A stretch of 64,000 nucleotides of DNA from Micrasema longulum. Taxonomy: Eukaryota > Arthropoda > Insecta > Trichoptera > Brachycentridae. The stretch covers positions 392,333 to 456,332 of the forward strand of contig JAGVSM010003730.1 in assembly GCA_022494885.1 (NCBI GenBank), read 5' to 3'. This document shows positions 53,255-62,854 of this stretch, one piece after another (the stretch's first letter is position 1; the number at the start of each line of letters is the position of its first letter). The notes beneath the pieces are model-generated. The model saw nothing but the letters and a program-made list of their open reading frames with translations. It was not told the origin of the DNA and did not search any database. The translations under genes and the position numbers were made by a program.

Positions 53255-53853
53255 CACTAGGGTGGGCCGATAATTTTTTTTCCCAATTTTGAAATTAAAG
53301 GGGTCTAAATAGTTGCCTTTTGGATTACTTGCAATGCAAAAAATATCAAAAAAAATATTTGATACTACTTTTGGCCCGCAACCAGAGCTTTAAGTTTTAA
53401 AAAAAGTCGATTTTTTGCACTAAACCGGCTGTCGTTTTGTATTTAAGTAAAAAAAGCAGTCCAATTAAATTTAATAATGTGCATCAAACCTTATTAAATA
53501 AGCATCTAAGGGCGTGAGTTGCACTTTGTTGTGTAATAAATGGGTAGCATTGTTTTAATGAGCCACTGTTTTCGTCAATATTCGCCGGGCGCTCAACGGA
53601 ATCAGTTGCGCGGAGTGTAAACTTTTTGCATTTCGGTAGTTTTAAAACGTGTATGAATTTGTATTGCGATTAAGTTACTAATAAAATAATAATTTTATCA
53701 ATATAGATAATCAACAGAATATTCCAGACAAACGGAATATTTTTAAAAATAATTTTCACGTTCAATGTGATCCAAAATGCAACTTTTTAGACCCCTTTCA
53801 CTTTCATGTCTAATAAAATAAAAAACTTCATACATCATCGGCCCACTCTAGTG
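53255..53853. mobile_element. CACTA-ended MITE in a CA-rich microsatellite
   Basis: The termini are CACTAGGGTGGGCCGATAAT and, inverted, CACTAGAGTGGGCCGATGAT. Subterminal AAAGGGGTCTAAATAGTTGC mirrors GCAACTTTTTAGACCCCTTT. 599 bp. CACTA ends fit the CACTA/CMC superfamily. No transposase. The flanks are CA/TACA repeats, so the duplication cannot be resolved. Confidence 0.65.
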
Positions 53854-53867
53854 AGCACCCTTATAAA

Positions 53868-53960
53868 CATTCACACACATACACACATACATACACGCAG
53901 ATACACACATATGCATGCATATATACATACATGTATGTACATATACACATACAGTTGTAT
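53868..53960. repeat. CA/TACA microsatellite
   Basis: Imperfect ACAC, ACAT and ATGC-type repeats. The plus-strand ORF over it (HTHTHIHTRRYTHMHAY) is a repeat artefact. Confidence 0.9.
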
Positions 53961-54375
53961 TATCTTTAAATCTGTTTTAGTTTTATCTTAAATATTTTAT
54001 TTGTTTTATATTGTTTATATGTTTATGCCTCAGAGTGATAATTCCCTAGAGAAGCCCTTAGGCACTATTGCATAGAATAAAAGCATTACAAATTATTGGT
54101 TCGGTTTCGTTTTGGTTTTTAATTTAAGACCAAACGTGTAATGGACGGTTTTGGTTAGTGCTCCCAATTTTCAACCCAAGTATCCCGCCCCAATGGTATG
54201 CTGGTCAATAATCATAGAATGTTTTTCTCCGTATGGGCAACTCTACTAGGTGAATTCTTTATCTTTTTTTCTAATTATTTATACTATGTAATGGTTAGAT
54301 GGCTGGTTGGGTATTGCACTACCTGCCCAATCAAGCTGGAATAAAAAGTATTATTATATTGGCATTATTTAATTT
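53961..54375. other. No gene; possible retrotransposon 3' ends
   Basis: GCATAGAATAAAAGCATTAC (54070) and CAAGCTGGAATAAAAAGTAT (54332) contain AATAAA signals typical of retrotransposon 3' ends. No coding sequence was recovered. Confidence 0.3.
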
Positions 54376-54377
54376 AC

Positions 54378-54421
54378 CAATACAGTGCCCTATGCACCAT
54401 TGGGTGCGGAATGGGAAATTA
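54378..54421 (+). mobile_element. SINE2 3' end fragment
   Basis: CCAATACAGTGCCCTATGCA and the hairpin GCACCATTGGGTGC followed by GGAATGGGAA. Confidence 0.6.
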
Positions 54422-54739
54422 TGATGGCATTTTGAATTTTCTCTACAGTATATTATTTGAGTTGAAATTTAAAAGATTCCGGCATGCAAAGCAAATGATC
54501 TTAAAATAACTGTAAAAAACTAACGGTGCAAATGTTGTTGGACTCTGTGAAAGTAAGCATAACAAAAGCCGGAATAATACGCGTACATATCGATGGCTCA
54601 GTTCCGTAGAGCTATAACTATAAATTACTAGTTTTGATAAATGGCAAACTAAAGTTTTGACTCACCTTAATTGATTTGTAACAAATAATTATTCATTTAT
54701 ATCACTATATATTAGGTTTATCTATTACATATTATATAT

Positions 54740-55387
54740 AAAAGTAAGTAGCCTATTTTACTTTCAACGATGTTTTGAGCATGTCCAAATACTTGCAGAC
54801 TGCCTAAATTTCTTCTCTAGATAGTTTTTTAAATTTGAATTTGTTGCAACAGAGAGGAAAAACAGTTTTAAAAACGGAATATGGATATCTAGGCATTTAC
54901 AGGCCTTATGATTTGTCATTGGCTAATTTGAGTTGCCACATTACACACTGTATACCATTCATAATTCTGTCTATGTTTATACATCCACATTTCCTTAACT
55001 CTTCCATCTGTTGACCTTTGTGAAGTAAAAGAGCGGAAACCTTTATCATGTGGGTGAGATTCATCCGGCTGAAGCAATTCACCTACTAGGCAACGCCTGA
55101 AAACAATTAAGATTAACAGATTGAAAAGTTGAAAAAACGTGGATGTTTAAACATAGGCGGAATGGTGAATGTTACACGGTGTATAAAGTGGCCACTTAAA
55201 CCAGTCAATGGCAGGTCATCAGCCCCGTAAATGCCTAGACATCCATATTCCCATCTCGAAATTGTTTTCTCTCTCTGTTGTAACAATTTTACATTCAAAT
55301 AACTCCCTAGGGAGGAAATCCAGGCAATCTGCAAGTATTTGAACATGCTCAGAACATTGTTGAAAGTAAAATAGGCTACTAACTTTT
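54740..55387. mobile_element. FB1, most complete palindromic copy
   Basis: 648 bp. The tips AAAAGTAAGTAGCCTATTTT and, inverted, AAAAGTTAGTAGCCTATTTT match except at one base. Each arm, about 260 bp, contains CTTGCAGACTGCC, CAACAGAGAG, CTAGGCATTTACAGG, the GTCATTGGCT/AGCCAATGAC core and GTGGCCACTT. The centre holds ATGTGGGTGAGATTCATCCG. There is no ORF of note and no clear target duplication. A MITE or foldback element of unknown superfamily. Confidence 0.75.
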
Positions 55388-55519
55388 CGTCCCGAAAATT
55401 AAAAAAGTACACCAAAAAATAATTAAACATAGTAACAAATAGCAACATTTTTTGAAAATTAGTAGGCGGTAAGGGGGATGTCAAAAATAATAATTTTGAA
55501 ATTATTTTTTTTGTTATGA

Positions 55520-56020
55520 TTAACTTTTTTTTTAAAGAAAAAGAATTATTTGTGTTTTTATGATTTACCGAAATATTTCAGTTCGAGGGCCACTTTCGAC
55601 GAGTTTTAAATAATATTTTTAATTGAATCGGCATTCACTTCGTAACACTTCATTATAAATTATAATGAAAATAAAACTTTGTTAATGGTGTTACACAATT
55701 TTTATTATTTTACAAGAACACTACTACAGTTTCGGAAGAGCGCTCCTTCCATCGATGGGTGATACAAAAACTCTCATTTTTATATAACCCGTCGATGGGA
55801 GGAGCGCTCTCCCGAAACTGTAGTAGTGTTCTTGTAAAAATAATAAAAATTGTGTAACACTAATAACGAAGTTTTATTTTCATAATAATTTATGAGTTAT
55901 AAATTCACTATTAGAAAATGGGAATCAAGTTGGGGTAGAGTGGGATTTGAACCACGGTCCTTTTGTCCATGAGTCCGAGATACTAGCAACAAGACCACAA
56001 ACCGATTCTTGATTCAAACT
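55520..56020 (-). mobile_element. SINE4 copy carrying a foldback insertion
   Basis: In reverse: ACTCATGGACAAAAGGACCG, GTGGTTCAAATCCCACTCTA, then after the insertion AACTCGTCGAAAGTGGCCCT and an A-rich tail (T-run near 55525). Compared with 37453-37665 it is split at about 55612-55911. Confidence 0.6.
55650..55895. mobile_element. FB3: foldback element inserted in SINE4
   Basis: Arms of about 110-120 bp: TAATGAAAATAAAACTTTGTT, TTACAAGAACACTACTACAG, TTTCGGAAGAGCGCTCCTTC on the left, mirrored on the right by GAGGAGCGCTCTCCCGAAAC, TGTAGTAGTGTTCTTGTAAA, AACGAAGTTTTATTTTCAT. The loop is about 15 bp. The right arm has a GAAAC after a GGGAG/CTCCC stem, like the 3' half of a hammerhead, and its outer part resembles FB2's. 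Confidence 0.7.
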
Positions 56021-56309
56021 TGATTTTTCTATGGTTAGTTTGGTTTGCTTTTCGTTTTGGATTTGTAGTAGGATTTGCGAATGGAATAACGATGCTATGA
56101 CACCATGGACTGACGGATTATCGCATTTATTTCATAGCGACAGTTGGAAGACGAAGCTACTTTAAACCCCGATAAAACTTTTCATTCCATTGGGAAAATT
56201 GTTTTTGATAACCGAAAACTTTTTTTGATAAACAGCACAACTAATTAATAACTTAAAATTTTTCTCCCCAATACCACGTGGGCGAAGCTGCAGGTAAAAG
56301 CTAGTATGT

Positions 56310-56845
56310 ATATCAGTGGTCACATGGCAGAAGGGACCATCTATAATTTTCAAAAACGTTCAGGAAAGCTGAAATAAGACTGAATTTCATGACTTTAATC
56401 CACAAAGTAAAATAGCTTCAAGATACTTTTTAATGATAAACTTCCATTCTAAATGATGCTGTTTTTTTCCATGTTTATTTATTGAAATATGTATCAAAAC
56501 TTTTGAAAACGAAATTTTTTTATTTATATATACGCCCAATGGGCATTTTTATTGACACATTTATAAATAGAAAATTATTATAAAAAAAATAGAAGGACTC
56601 AATGGTTTATAGTAGACTTTGTGGGAGTGGAAGCGGGAGAGAGGTATTTATAATTGAATTTGATTCAGTGATCGTTTGAAAGAAGACAACTTGTTATCAA
56701 AGAAATCAAGACTGGTATGTTTGTTGGCAGACTTAAGAATTCTGGGCATAGGGGAATGAAAACCATCGTTAGTTCTATGGTTATCGGTATGAAAGAAAAA
56801 TAAAAAAATACAGATGGTCCCTTTGCCATCTGACTACTGATATAT
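56310..56845. mobile_element. MITE with TATATCAGTGGTC ends carrying a retrotransposon tail
   Basis: TATATCAGTGGTCACATGGCA, GAAGGGACCATCT and the mirror AGATGGTCCCTTTGCCATCT, GACTACTGATATA are terminal inverted repeats. From about 56513 a TTTTTTTATTTATATATACG run followed by CCCAATGGGCATTTTTATTG looks like a minus-strand 3' UTR inserted in it. Confidence 0.6.
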
Positions 56846-56908
56846 TTATAAGAAATGTATTATACATAGTGGTTACTAGTTTTAAGAGCAAAGTTATCAG
56901 AACGTTTC

Positions 56909-57307
56909 AATGAGGAAGTTCAGTGTCTTTTTTTTGTTAAAAGAATATTAAACTCAGCCAATTTTTTTTTTTTTTAATTTGTATATATCGTATTATCAGC
57001 GCTATGATTTTTAAAGTTTTGTATTTCTTAAATAACTCCGCGTGTGACGTCAGAGATTGTTCGATGACAGTTCTTCCGATCGGTTCGTTTACGGTGACCA
57101 AACCGGATATCCCTCAAATCTCTCATATCATTGGATGGTTCATATGAACCAGTGACGTCATTCAAATTAGTACGTTTTATTCAAATATTTTATTTTTTTT
57201 CGTATATGTTTAAGAAATTTTACTGTACAATTTAATGCTCTAATTTTTACCGCGCGCAAGAAAATATTTTTTGTATTCAATTTTCCGTAGGGCTGAAGTT
57301 CCTCATT
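56909..57307. mobile_element. AATGAGG-ended MITE, uninterrupted copy
   Basis: 399 bp from AATGAGGAAGTTCAGT to CTGAAGTTCCTCATT. Interior ATATATCGTATTATCAGCGC, AACTCCGCGTGTGACGTCAG, GAACCAGTGACGTCATTC and TTTTTACCGCGCGCAAGAAA. It is the reference for the split copy at 6436-7447. Confidence 0.75.
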
Positions 57308-57309
57308 AG

Positions 57310-57650
57310 TAACGGAGCTGAGAGATTATCACGTTTATTTTTTACTCATAAAAACATTTGTCTTATAAGAGAAAACCAATATTTTTACGAGTTAAATATT
57401 AGTGATTCTTTAATATGATGGATAACTAAAATAACGCAATATTTTGACTTATCATCGTATGAAACTGAGCCATCGATATTTATAATACATGTATGTACCT
57501 ACATAGGCACAAGTACATGCATGACAGTGAAAAAAGCTTTGTGTATGTGCTATGTACAGATTGTACAGTCCATTCAAATCTTTAACAAACTTTGTTTATA
57601 TGTGCGTGACAACTTTTTCAAATAAATTATTCCAGTTTCAACAACATTTT
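57310..57650. other. No recognised feature
   Basis: AT-rich, no ORF of interest. Confidence 0.35.
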
Positions 57651-57654
57651 GAGT

Positions 57655-57815
57655 ATCTACAAATTTATGTAGACTGGTTGTTTGAATATAGGCATAATGG
57701 TGATTGCTAAGCCCAGTGTGTAGTGTTAACTGAAACCAGACAATGACATGTCATAACACCGAGACCAATTGCATGGTAGGCAAATGCGCTGACCGCTACA
57801 CCATGAGGCTGACCA
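57655..57815. mobile_element. FB1 fragment joined to a SINE2 head
   Basis: TTTTGAGTATCTACAAATTT to GACAATGACATGTCATAA follows FB1 order with large deletions. It is joined to the reverse SINE2 head CCGAGACCAATTGCATGGTA, GCTGACCGCTACACCATGAG (57753-57812). Confidence 0.5.
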
Positions 57816-57996
57816 GCCAATAATTCTTGTATTTCATTTACGATATATTTTATATGTCCTTCGTCTCCGTTAAGATATCGGCCTCATCGGTTAATCTGTT
57901 ACCCTCGTCTCGACCGTCTTGGCCTAGTCTTGAATTCAATTTATAAATTGTATCGTTTTGGGTACGGGTATTTTAATAAATTATTTATAAGCGACC

Positions 57997-58231
57997 TTCG
58001 TCTGGGCGGATGATGAATACAATTATTTTTTGTGAAATAGATCCTGTACCCTGGGCAAGTCTTTTGGACTCGTCGGGTACTCTAAGATAAAAATCCTGAA
58101 AAAACAAAATTGAGTGGATATACGTACATAGTACGTCAGCATCGTAGTGCTGTGGTTGGGGGGTTCACTTAACATGCTTAAGGTCTTCGGCTCTTTTCCT
58201 GGCAGGGTGACAGTAAAATGTTTGTTTGAAA
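57997..58231 (+). mobile_element. SINE3 5' part
   Basis: TCTGGGCGGATGATGAATAC, TACCCTGGGCAAGTCTTTTG, TAAGATAAAAATCCTGAAAA, then GTCAGCATCGTAGTGCTGTG and a degraded B box. The 3' half is absent. Confidence 0.55.
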
Positions 58232-58239
58232 AATAACAA

Positions 58240-59080
58240 CAAAGATCGAGAACATTTTAGAGATGAAAATGTGAAAGTCTAGGCATTTATAGGGCTAATG
58301 ACCTGTCATTGGCTGGTTTAAGTGACCAATTTACAAACTTTTTTTAATATTTTTTTTATATGGGAGTTGCTTCTTTATTTACCTTGCTTATAATATGCAA
58401 GGTTTATATATAAAAAGGTGGATTTTTCTGCAATTAAATTTCTTTTAATTTATCTAAACTGTTTGGATCAGGAGGGATATACTAATGTGGACCAATCGGA
58501 AACTTCTCAGCATTTGCTCATGTGGAGAGGAAACCACTTAAAACTCTTCAGGAGAAGCCGGCCTGTTGGCAGTAGTCAACAGGCCTTCCGTTCCACTAGA
58601 GGAGTGTTCGGCATTTGCTTCCCTACTTTGATTTATTTTACCAATTGCCTGCACTATATTGACCATGTATGATACTACCTCTCGTGTGAGTTCTTTATTA
58701 CCTATCACCGATGAGATGTTGTGTAGATCCTCACCCAGGCTTCTGCATCGTGCCCCCAGCTGTTGCCTTTGATTGACCAATTTACATACTGTGTAATATT
58801 CACTATTCTGCCTATCTTTAAACATACATCTTTCATCGATTCTTCCATATGTTGATTTTAGTGAAGTAAAGGAGCATAACCTTTACTGTCGAGAAGAGTA
58901 TTCATCTGACTGAATTATATCGAAATCACATACTATGCCTAGACTTCTTTCTTTCTTTGTTGCAATTCGTAAATCTTAATAACTCCCTACGGGGCACAAT
59001 CCAGTCTTTTTTCTACAAACATTTGGACACACTCAAAATATTTGTGTTCAAGGTGGCTCTGTACACTGCCATGTTTTCCT
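58240..59080 (+). mobile_element. FB1 copy split by a retrocopy
   Basis: AGTCTAGGCATTTATAGGGC to GTGACCAATTTACA (58277-58335) resumes at 58774 (TGACCAATTTACATACTGTG) and continues through TTCTTCCATATGTTGATTTT, TAGTGAAGTAAAGGAGC and AACTCCCTACGGGGCACAAT. The repeated TGACCAATTTACA is a target duplication. Confidence 0.65.
58336..58773 (-). pseudogene. Truncated processed retrocopy of an unknown mRNA
   Basis: The insert is bounded by TGACCAATTTACA on both sides. The minus strand reads NQRQQLGARCRSLGEDLHNI, SSVIGNKELTREVVSYMVNI, VQAIGKINQSREANAEHSSS, GTEGLLTTANRPASPEEF and a stop at 58538. About 200 bp of 3' UTR follow, with AATAAA some 20 bp before an A-rich end (plus-strand T-run, 58338-58360). 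Signal, A-tail and 13-bp duplication indicate LINE-driven retrotransposition. The parent gene is not recognised. A C-terminal piece of a transposon protein is possible. Confidence 0.65.
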
Positions 59081-59087
59081 GTTCCTG

Positions 59088-59118
59088 GACTGGCACTTGA
59101 AGCGTAAGACTTATCACA
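59088..59118 (+). mobile_element. SINE2 internal scrap
   Basis: TTCCTGGACTGGCACTTGAA then GCGTAAGACTTAT matches the SINE2 body (CCTGGACTGGTACCTGAAGC). Confidence 0.5.
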
Positions 59119-59212
59119 TTATTTGCTGTGTAATGTATGGCTCTTCTGCAATGTTTATTTGCGAATCCAGGAAGCGTCGTTTGTCAGAGCGAGCAAATTT
59201 TACTTTTGGCAA

Positions 59213-59485
59213 TTATGTCTTGTTTCTATGAACTACAGCTTGCCCACCATCTGAGGACGTGAATTTCCTTGGCGGTGCCCACGTACAATCAGAAATTGCC
59301 CATTGCTGAAGCTCTCTGTTATCTGGTAGCCGTGCCATCTTTGTGCTTCTGAGAACAGCAATTCGATCGCGGTCTGTTTCACTGTCTCTCACTGCTTTTA
59401 GTTTTGCTTGCTTGCCAATTTCATTTTGAGTATCATTTGAAATCCATCGCGGATGCATGCTCCTTTTTACTCCTAAAATCATATT
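59213..59485 (-). pseudogene. Retrotransposon ORF fragment with family X tail
   Basis: The 89-codon minus-strand frame has HPRWISNDTQNEIGKQAKLK, like the linker after the endonuclease in non-LTR ORF2, then STKMARLPDNRELQQWAIS and CTWAPPRKFTSSDG, which parallels family X (KATRL..., WAPPRR, SSDAVCG). The join suggests a chimeric or rearranged copy. Confidence 0.4.
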
Positions 59486-59539
59486 TGTCGACTACAAATT
59501 GAGGTTTTGAGATTCTCTCACTGACTCTCAATGTAGTCC

Positions 59540-59860
59540 ATGGAAGTTGAAGAGTTGTACACCATTTGCATTTCCTATGCTTGCCCGCAGGTGGCTGTTA
59601 AAACATTGTATACTGGCGGAAGTTTTCAAGTTATCGACGTCGATGGGCTTTGGTATATTATGTTGAGCCATGCGGCGAAGCTTAAGGCTGATTTTTTCAA
59701 CAAGCCGCCCGTTTTTGCCATATAAATCAGCTCCGCAATAAGCTCTAACGTCAAACGTTCAAATTTGCGATTCTGTGCGTCCATTTGGTGGCTCCTAAAA
59801 TACTTGTAAATATCTTTGTGAGGAAAGGTAGTAGGTACCGCCAATGGCGAGCTCATTTAG
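59540..59860 (-). other. Unrecognised open segment
   Basis: The 76-codon minus-strand frame ending at 59626 (HKDIYKYFRSHQMDAQNRKF, ERLTLELIAELIYMAKTGGL) has protein-like composition, and 59540-59725 is open on the plus strand. I do not recognise either. It may be a decayed transposon protein. Confidence 0.25.
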
Positions 59861-59929
59861 AGTAGCCAATTCTATGAGTTTCACACTACTTTCATAAGTA
59901 CCACTCAAGCGAAATGCCGATTATTTAAC

Positions 59930-60115
59930 TCTTGTATAATTCCAGTACTCCTATATGGGTGCAAAACCTGGCACCTTACCAAAACTCAAAATACCAAACT
60001 CCTGAGTTTTGAGAGTAAGTGCTTGAGAACAATATTAGGTAAACGGTAGTTCGATTTCGTTACTAACATTGAAGTCCGAGAACGGATGCAACAGCCTCTT
60101 AGAAGATGCGGCGGT
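59930..60115 (+). pseudogene. RTE-like RT C-terminal fragment
   Basis: The plus strand reads IPVLLYGCKTWHLTKTQNTK, LLSFESKCLRTILGKR, a stop, FDFVTNIEVRERMQQPL. These match the region between the thumb and C-terminal end (VLLYG.E.W, CLR.I.G, TN.E...R) of RTE-type ORF2. 5'-truncated and short. Confidence 0.6.
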
Positions 60116-60360
60116 GAACCTGGCTCAGGAGAGCCTTGGCCCAAGTTAACTTTTTGAACACTTGCGGGCTCCCGCTATCCTGGAAGGCCGTTGATGACTA
60201 TATTTCGGCTTTATTTGGTGGAATAAAGGGAAACGGGATTGACGTTGGAGGAGGCGAGAGTGCTGACTGGTGATAGGGTCTGCTGGAGGCGTTTGGTGGT
60301 GTCCACATGCTCTACTTAGTAGTTGATGTAAAAAAAAAGAAATAGGAATAATCAAATAGA
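60116..60360. other. No recognised gene
   Basis: Possibly decayed RTE 3' continuation (GGAGGCGTTTGGTGG near 60275), but no convincing reading. Confidence 0.25.
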
Positions 60361-60364
60361 TCCA

Positions 60365-60446
60365 GATATGCTGCAATTGGAATACCATGCAGTGCTCTAT
60401 GCACCTCTGGGTGCGAATAGAAGAACGATGATGATGATGATGATGC
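60365..60446 (+). mobile_element. SINE2 3' end with ATG-type tail
   Basis: AGATATGCTGCAATTGGAAT, CCATGCAGTGCTCTATGCAC, hairpin GCACCTCTGGGTGC, then ACGATGATGATGATGATGAT. Confidence 0.65.
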
Positions 60447-60449
60447 GCA

Positions 60450-61425
60450 ACAACTTCTTGCAATACTTACAGTCTAATAATTTATTGATGTGTAGAAGTA
60501 TAATAAATTACTGTCATTACTGCTTTTGTCATTTTACGGTGCGATTAGTGGAACGAAATAAATATCTGTTATTAGTTTATGACAGTACCGTACCTCGATA
60601 GTTTCAAAACGTATGAATATTCACCCCTCCTAAGTTTCCATACAAGGTAGTCTTTCCATATAGGTTTGTTAATAATGATTTTACCATAATGTACAAAATT
60701 GTAGTAAGTAGTGTTTATTATTTTTCATCATAATTTTTTTGAATTTTACGTATTTAAAGAACGCATTATTTTCATACATAAAAATGAAGATACACTAAAA
60801 AAATTGAAGAAGGTGTAATAATTCAACAAAACAAACACTTTCAACCAATGTATTTATTTCGATGTTGTACAAAAAAAAGAGGCGGCTAATAATTCCTTAA
60901 GTATACAATTTATTATATCCCTTCTACAGTAGTAATAATAAAAAGTTATTAATTAAGACTGGTGACATCTAGCTACCTATATGGATGTTTGTTTTTTGAT
61001 CACTTAAACTAAACTGACAAGTCACTAACCTTATCATTAAAACCTGAAGTGTTGTCCCTATCTTAAAATATTTTTTTCCATAGATGTTTAAAGTAAATTT
61101 TATTAAATCCTATTATGGTTAAATCCAGGAATACGGAAAATGTTTATAAAAATCCTTATTCGTAAGTTAAATAATTGAGTCTCCGTTTGATTATTTTTTA
61201 AAGCTCTTTTGACTCATAAGCTCATCGATTAATATCATAAAACTTTTATGGTGAAGGTTTCATGCTTTTTTCAACCTGTTAATGTGTTTATGTTGCCATT
61301 ATTTAAGAATCAGAATCCATTTATTACTGAAAACGGAAAGCTTTTATGACAGTAATCCCTGAATTCTTTTTTGAATAACACTTCCAAAAACAATATTTCG
61401 AGTTTGTACAAATTTTAGTTGAAAA
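60450..61425. other. No recognised feature
   Basis: About 1 kb of AT-rich sequence without repeat, ORF or motif that I can support. Confidence 0.4.
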
Positions 61426-61429
61426 GAAC

Positions 61430-61565
61430 TGGATTCAACTCCCTGGGGAGCTGTTAAGATTAACATATTACAACAGAGATTTTAGACAGGTCAAAAGCTC
61501 TGTAGATGCCTAGACTTCTATATTATCTTCTCTCAAATGTTTTTCATCACTGTTGTCATATGTTA
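61430..61565 (-). mobile_element. FB1 arm fragment
   Basis: AACTCCCTGGGGAGCTGTTA, CAACAGAGATTTTAGACAGG, TGTAGATGCCTAGACTTCTA and TTCATCACTGTTGTCATATG, with internal deletions. Confidence 0.5.
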
Positions 61566-61701
61566 GCTTCCATAAACATTTGTCATTGTTGGTTCTAAAT
61601 TAAACTTGATCAATACCCGAATTTACCAGAAAAATAGGCTTCAATTTACTTTCTCAGTGACGTATTCATATATTAAGAGAATAGCCGGTGAATACGTATT
61701 C

Positions 61702-61812
61702 AAACTTTGTTTTTCTTTCACTCTCTTCAAAATTAATTAAAATTTGTTTTTCCTTCACTCTCTTCAAAATTAATTAAACTTTGTTTTTCTTTCACTCTCT
61801 TTAAAATTAATT
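61702..61812. repeat. Three tandem copies of a 37-bp unit
   Basis: Units 61702-61738, 61739-61775 and 61776-61812 share AACTTTGTTTTTCTTTCACT then CTCTTCAAAATTAATT with one to three differences each. Confidence 0.9.
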
Positions 61813-61824
61813 ATTATATTTGTA

Positions 61825-62044
61825 TATCGTACGTCCGAAGACGGCAGATAGGACTAGGCGCTTTTTTTGGTTTTTGGATAATCCTAGAAATAAATTATTA
61901 AAAAAGCAAAATGATAGAAACACGCCGATGGTAAATATCTCAAGTGTGCAAATCACTGCTTTAGTGTCATGATCCAGTGAGAAAATACGGGAATACGTTA
62001 GCGAGAAGAAAATGCGGACCGCATTTTCTCCTCGCTAACGTATT
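61825..62044 (+). repeat. Family Y repeat ending in a perfect-like hairpin
   Basis: CGTCCGAAGACGGCAGATAG, CTAGGCGC, TGGATAAT, ATGATCCAGTGAGAAAATACGG match 26356-26138 in reverse. The right end is the palindrome at 61992-62044. Confidence 0.5.
61992..62044. other. Near-perfect 26-bp palindrome
   Basis: AATACGTTAGCGAGAAGAAAA and TGCGG pair with CCGCA and TTTTCTCCTCGCTAACGTATT, one mismatch, almost no loop. Cruciform-forming. Confidence 0.85.
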
Positions 62045-62566
62045 TATATTTAAATTAGAAAAATAATGTTACCACTGAATTTTACAGTTTAGATTCATTG
62101 GGATGATGACAAAATTGTAATTTTTATTCTACATTAAAAAATATATATTTCTATCTTAATTGACTATCGGTATTTATAAGAACCTTTCAGGAATTTATTT
62201 GTAAAAAAAGCTTACGGCACTAGTAAAACCGTCGAGCCTCCGAATTATTCAATATTTTTTTCGATCTTTTTATCAATGAAACTGTGATCCAATATCAAAC
62301 AGTTTAATAATATACATGTTTTGTATTTATTTGCTTAGAAATCTTAAATAGAGTTACGTTTTAAGAGTGCTGATTATTGTGTTTTTTTTTTAGTTGATAT
62401 TTGTTATTATGATCTAATGAAATAAAATTGACTATTATCATGCCAATTTTCACAAGGATCGGAAAAGATGGAACACCAGACACATGTATATCGGCTTACA
62501 ATTTTAATTCTACCCTCTTGTTATGCACGCCCTTCAACTGTGTCAACATTTTTTTTCTACAAGAGG

Positions 62567-62613
62567 CTCAATTATAATGGTGAATTACAACACAGAACAC
62601 CCAGGCGTATTTG
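62567..62613 (-). mobile_element. SINE1 3' fragment
   Basis: GGCTCAATTATAATGGTGAA, TTACAACACAGAACACCCAG matches the SINE1 body in reverse. Confidence 0.55.
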
Positions 62614-62629
62614 ACAAAAATAAAATGGT

Positions 62630-62850
62630 GATTTTAGTTTATCTGTTCATACTTAGTCTTTCTTGACCATTTTCCTTCTATTCACTCTGGCCTTATATTT
62701 CATTCTTTCATTATCTGTACGTTCCACGTGAGCAAAGCATTTTACTTCTCACAGGATTGCACTCTCCTCGGATTTTTCCATTTGCAACCCTGTCAGAAAT
62801 CAATATCCCACACATCTAACTATTTTATTCTCTACAAGTTTTCCGCAAAC
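62630..62850 (-). pseudogene. RTE-like C-terminal scrap
   Basis: The minus strand reads MCGILISDRVANGKIRGECN near 62805-62745, matching MCGKSMYDRVTNYEIRREC in the 32678-35290 copy, followed in another frame by FAHVERTDNERMKYKARVN, matching WFGHVERMDDERMVK. Heavily decayed. Confidence 0.6.
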
Positions 62851-62854
62851 CAAA

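Larger units (their letters stand above)
55430..56303 (+). mobile_element. Helitron-like element interrupted by SINE4
   Basis: Outer parts 55463-55515 (GGCGGTAAGGGGGATGTCAAA) and 56034-56303 (TGGTTAGTTTGGTTTGCTTTT to GCAGGTAAAAGCTAGTATG) align with the continuous copy at 40990-41305. The end GGGCGAAGCTGCAGGTAAAAG followed by CTAGT fits a Helitron 3' terminus. 55516-56025 is inserted SINE4. Confidence 0.5.

Noticed and set aside
53806..53991. 61-codon ORF rich in His and Thr
   Set aside because: It is a translation of the CA/TACA microsatellite.
54740..54760. Target duplication for the complete FB1 copy
   Set aside because: The bases beyond the inverted tips do not match each other.
60146..60463. 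105-codon minus-strand ORF beginning with a His run
   Set aside because: The His run is the antisense of the SINE2 ATG-type tail and the rest has no recognised domain.
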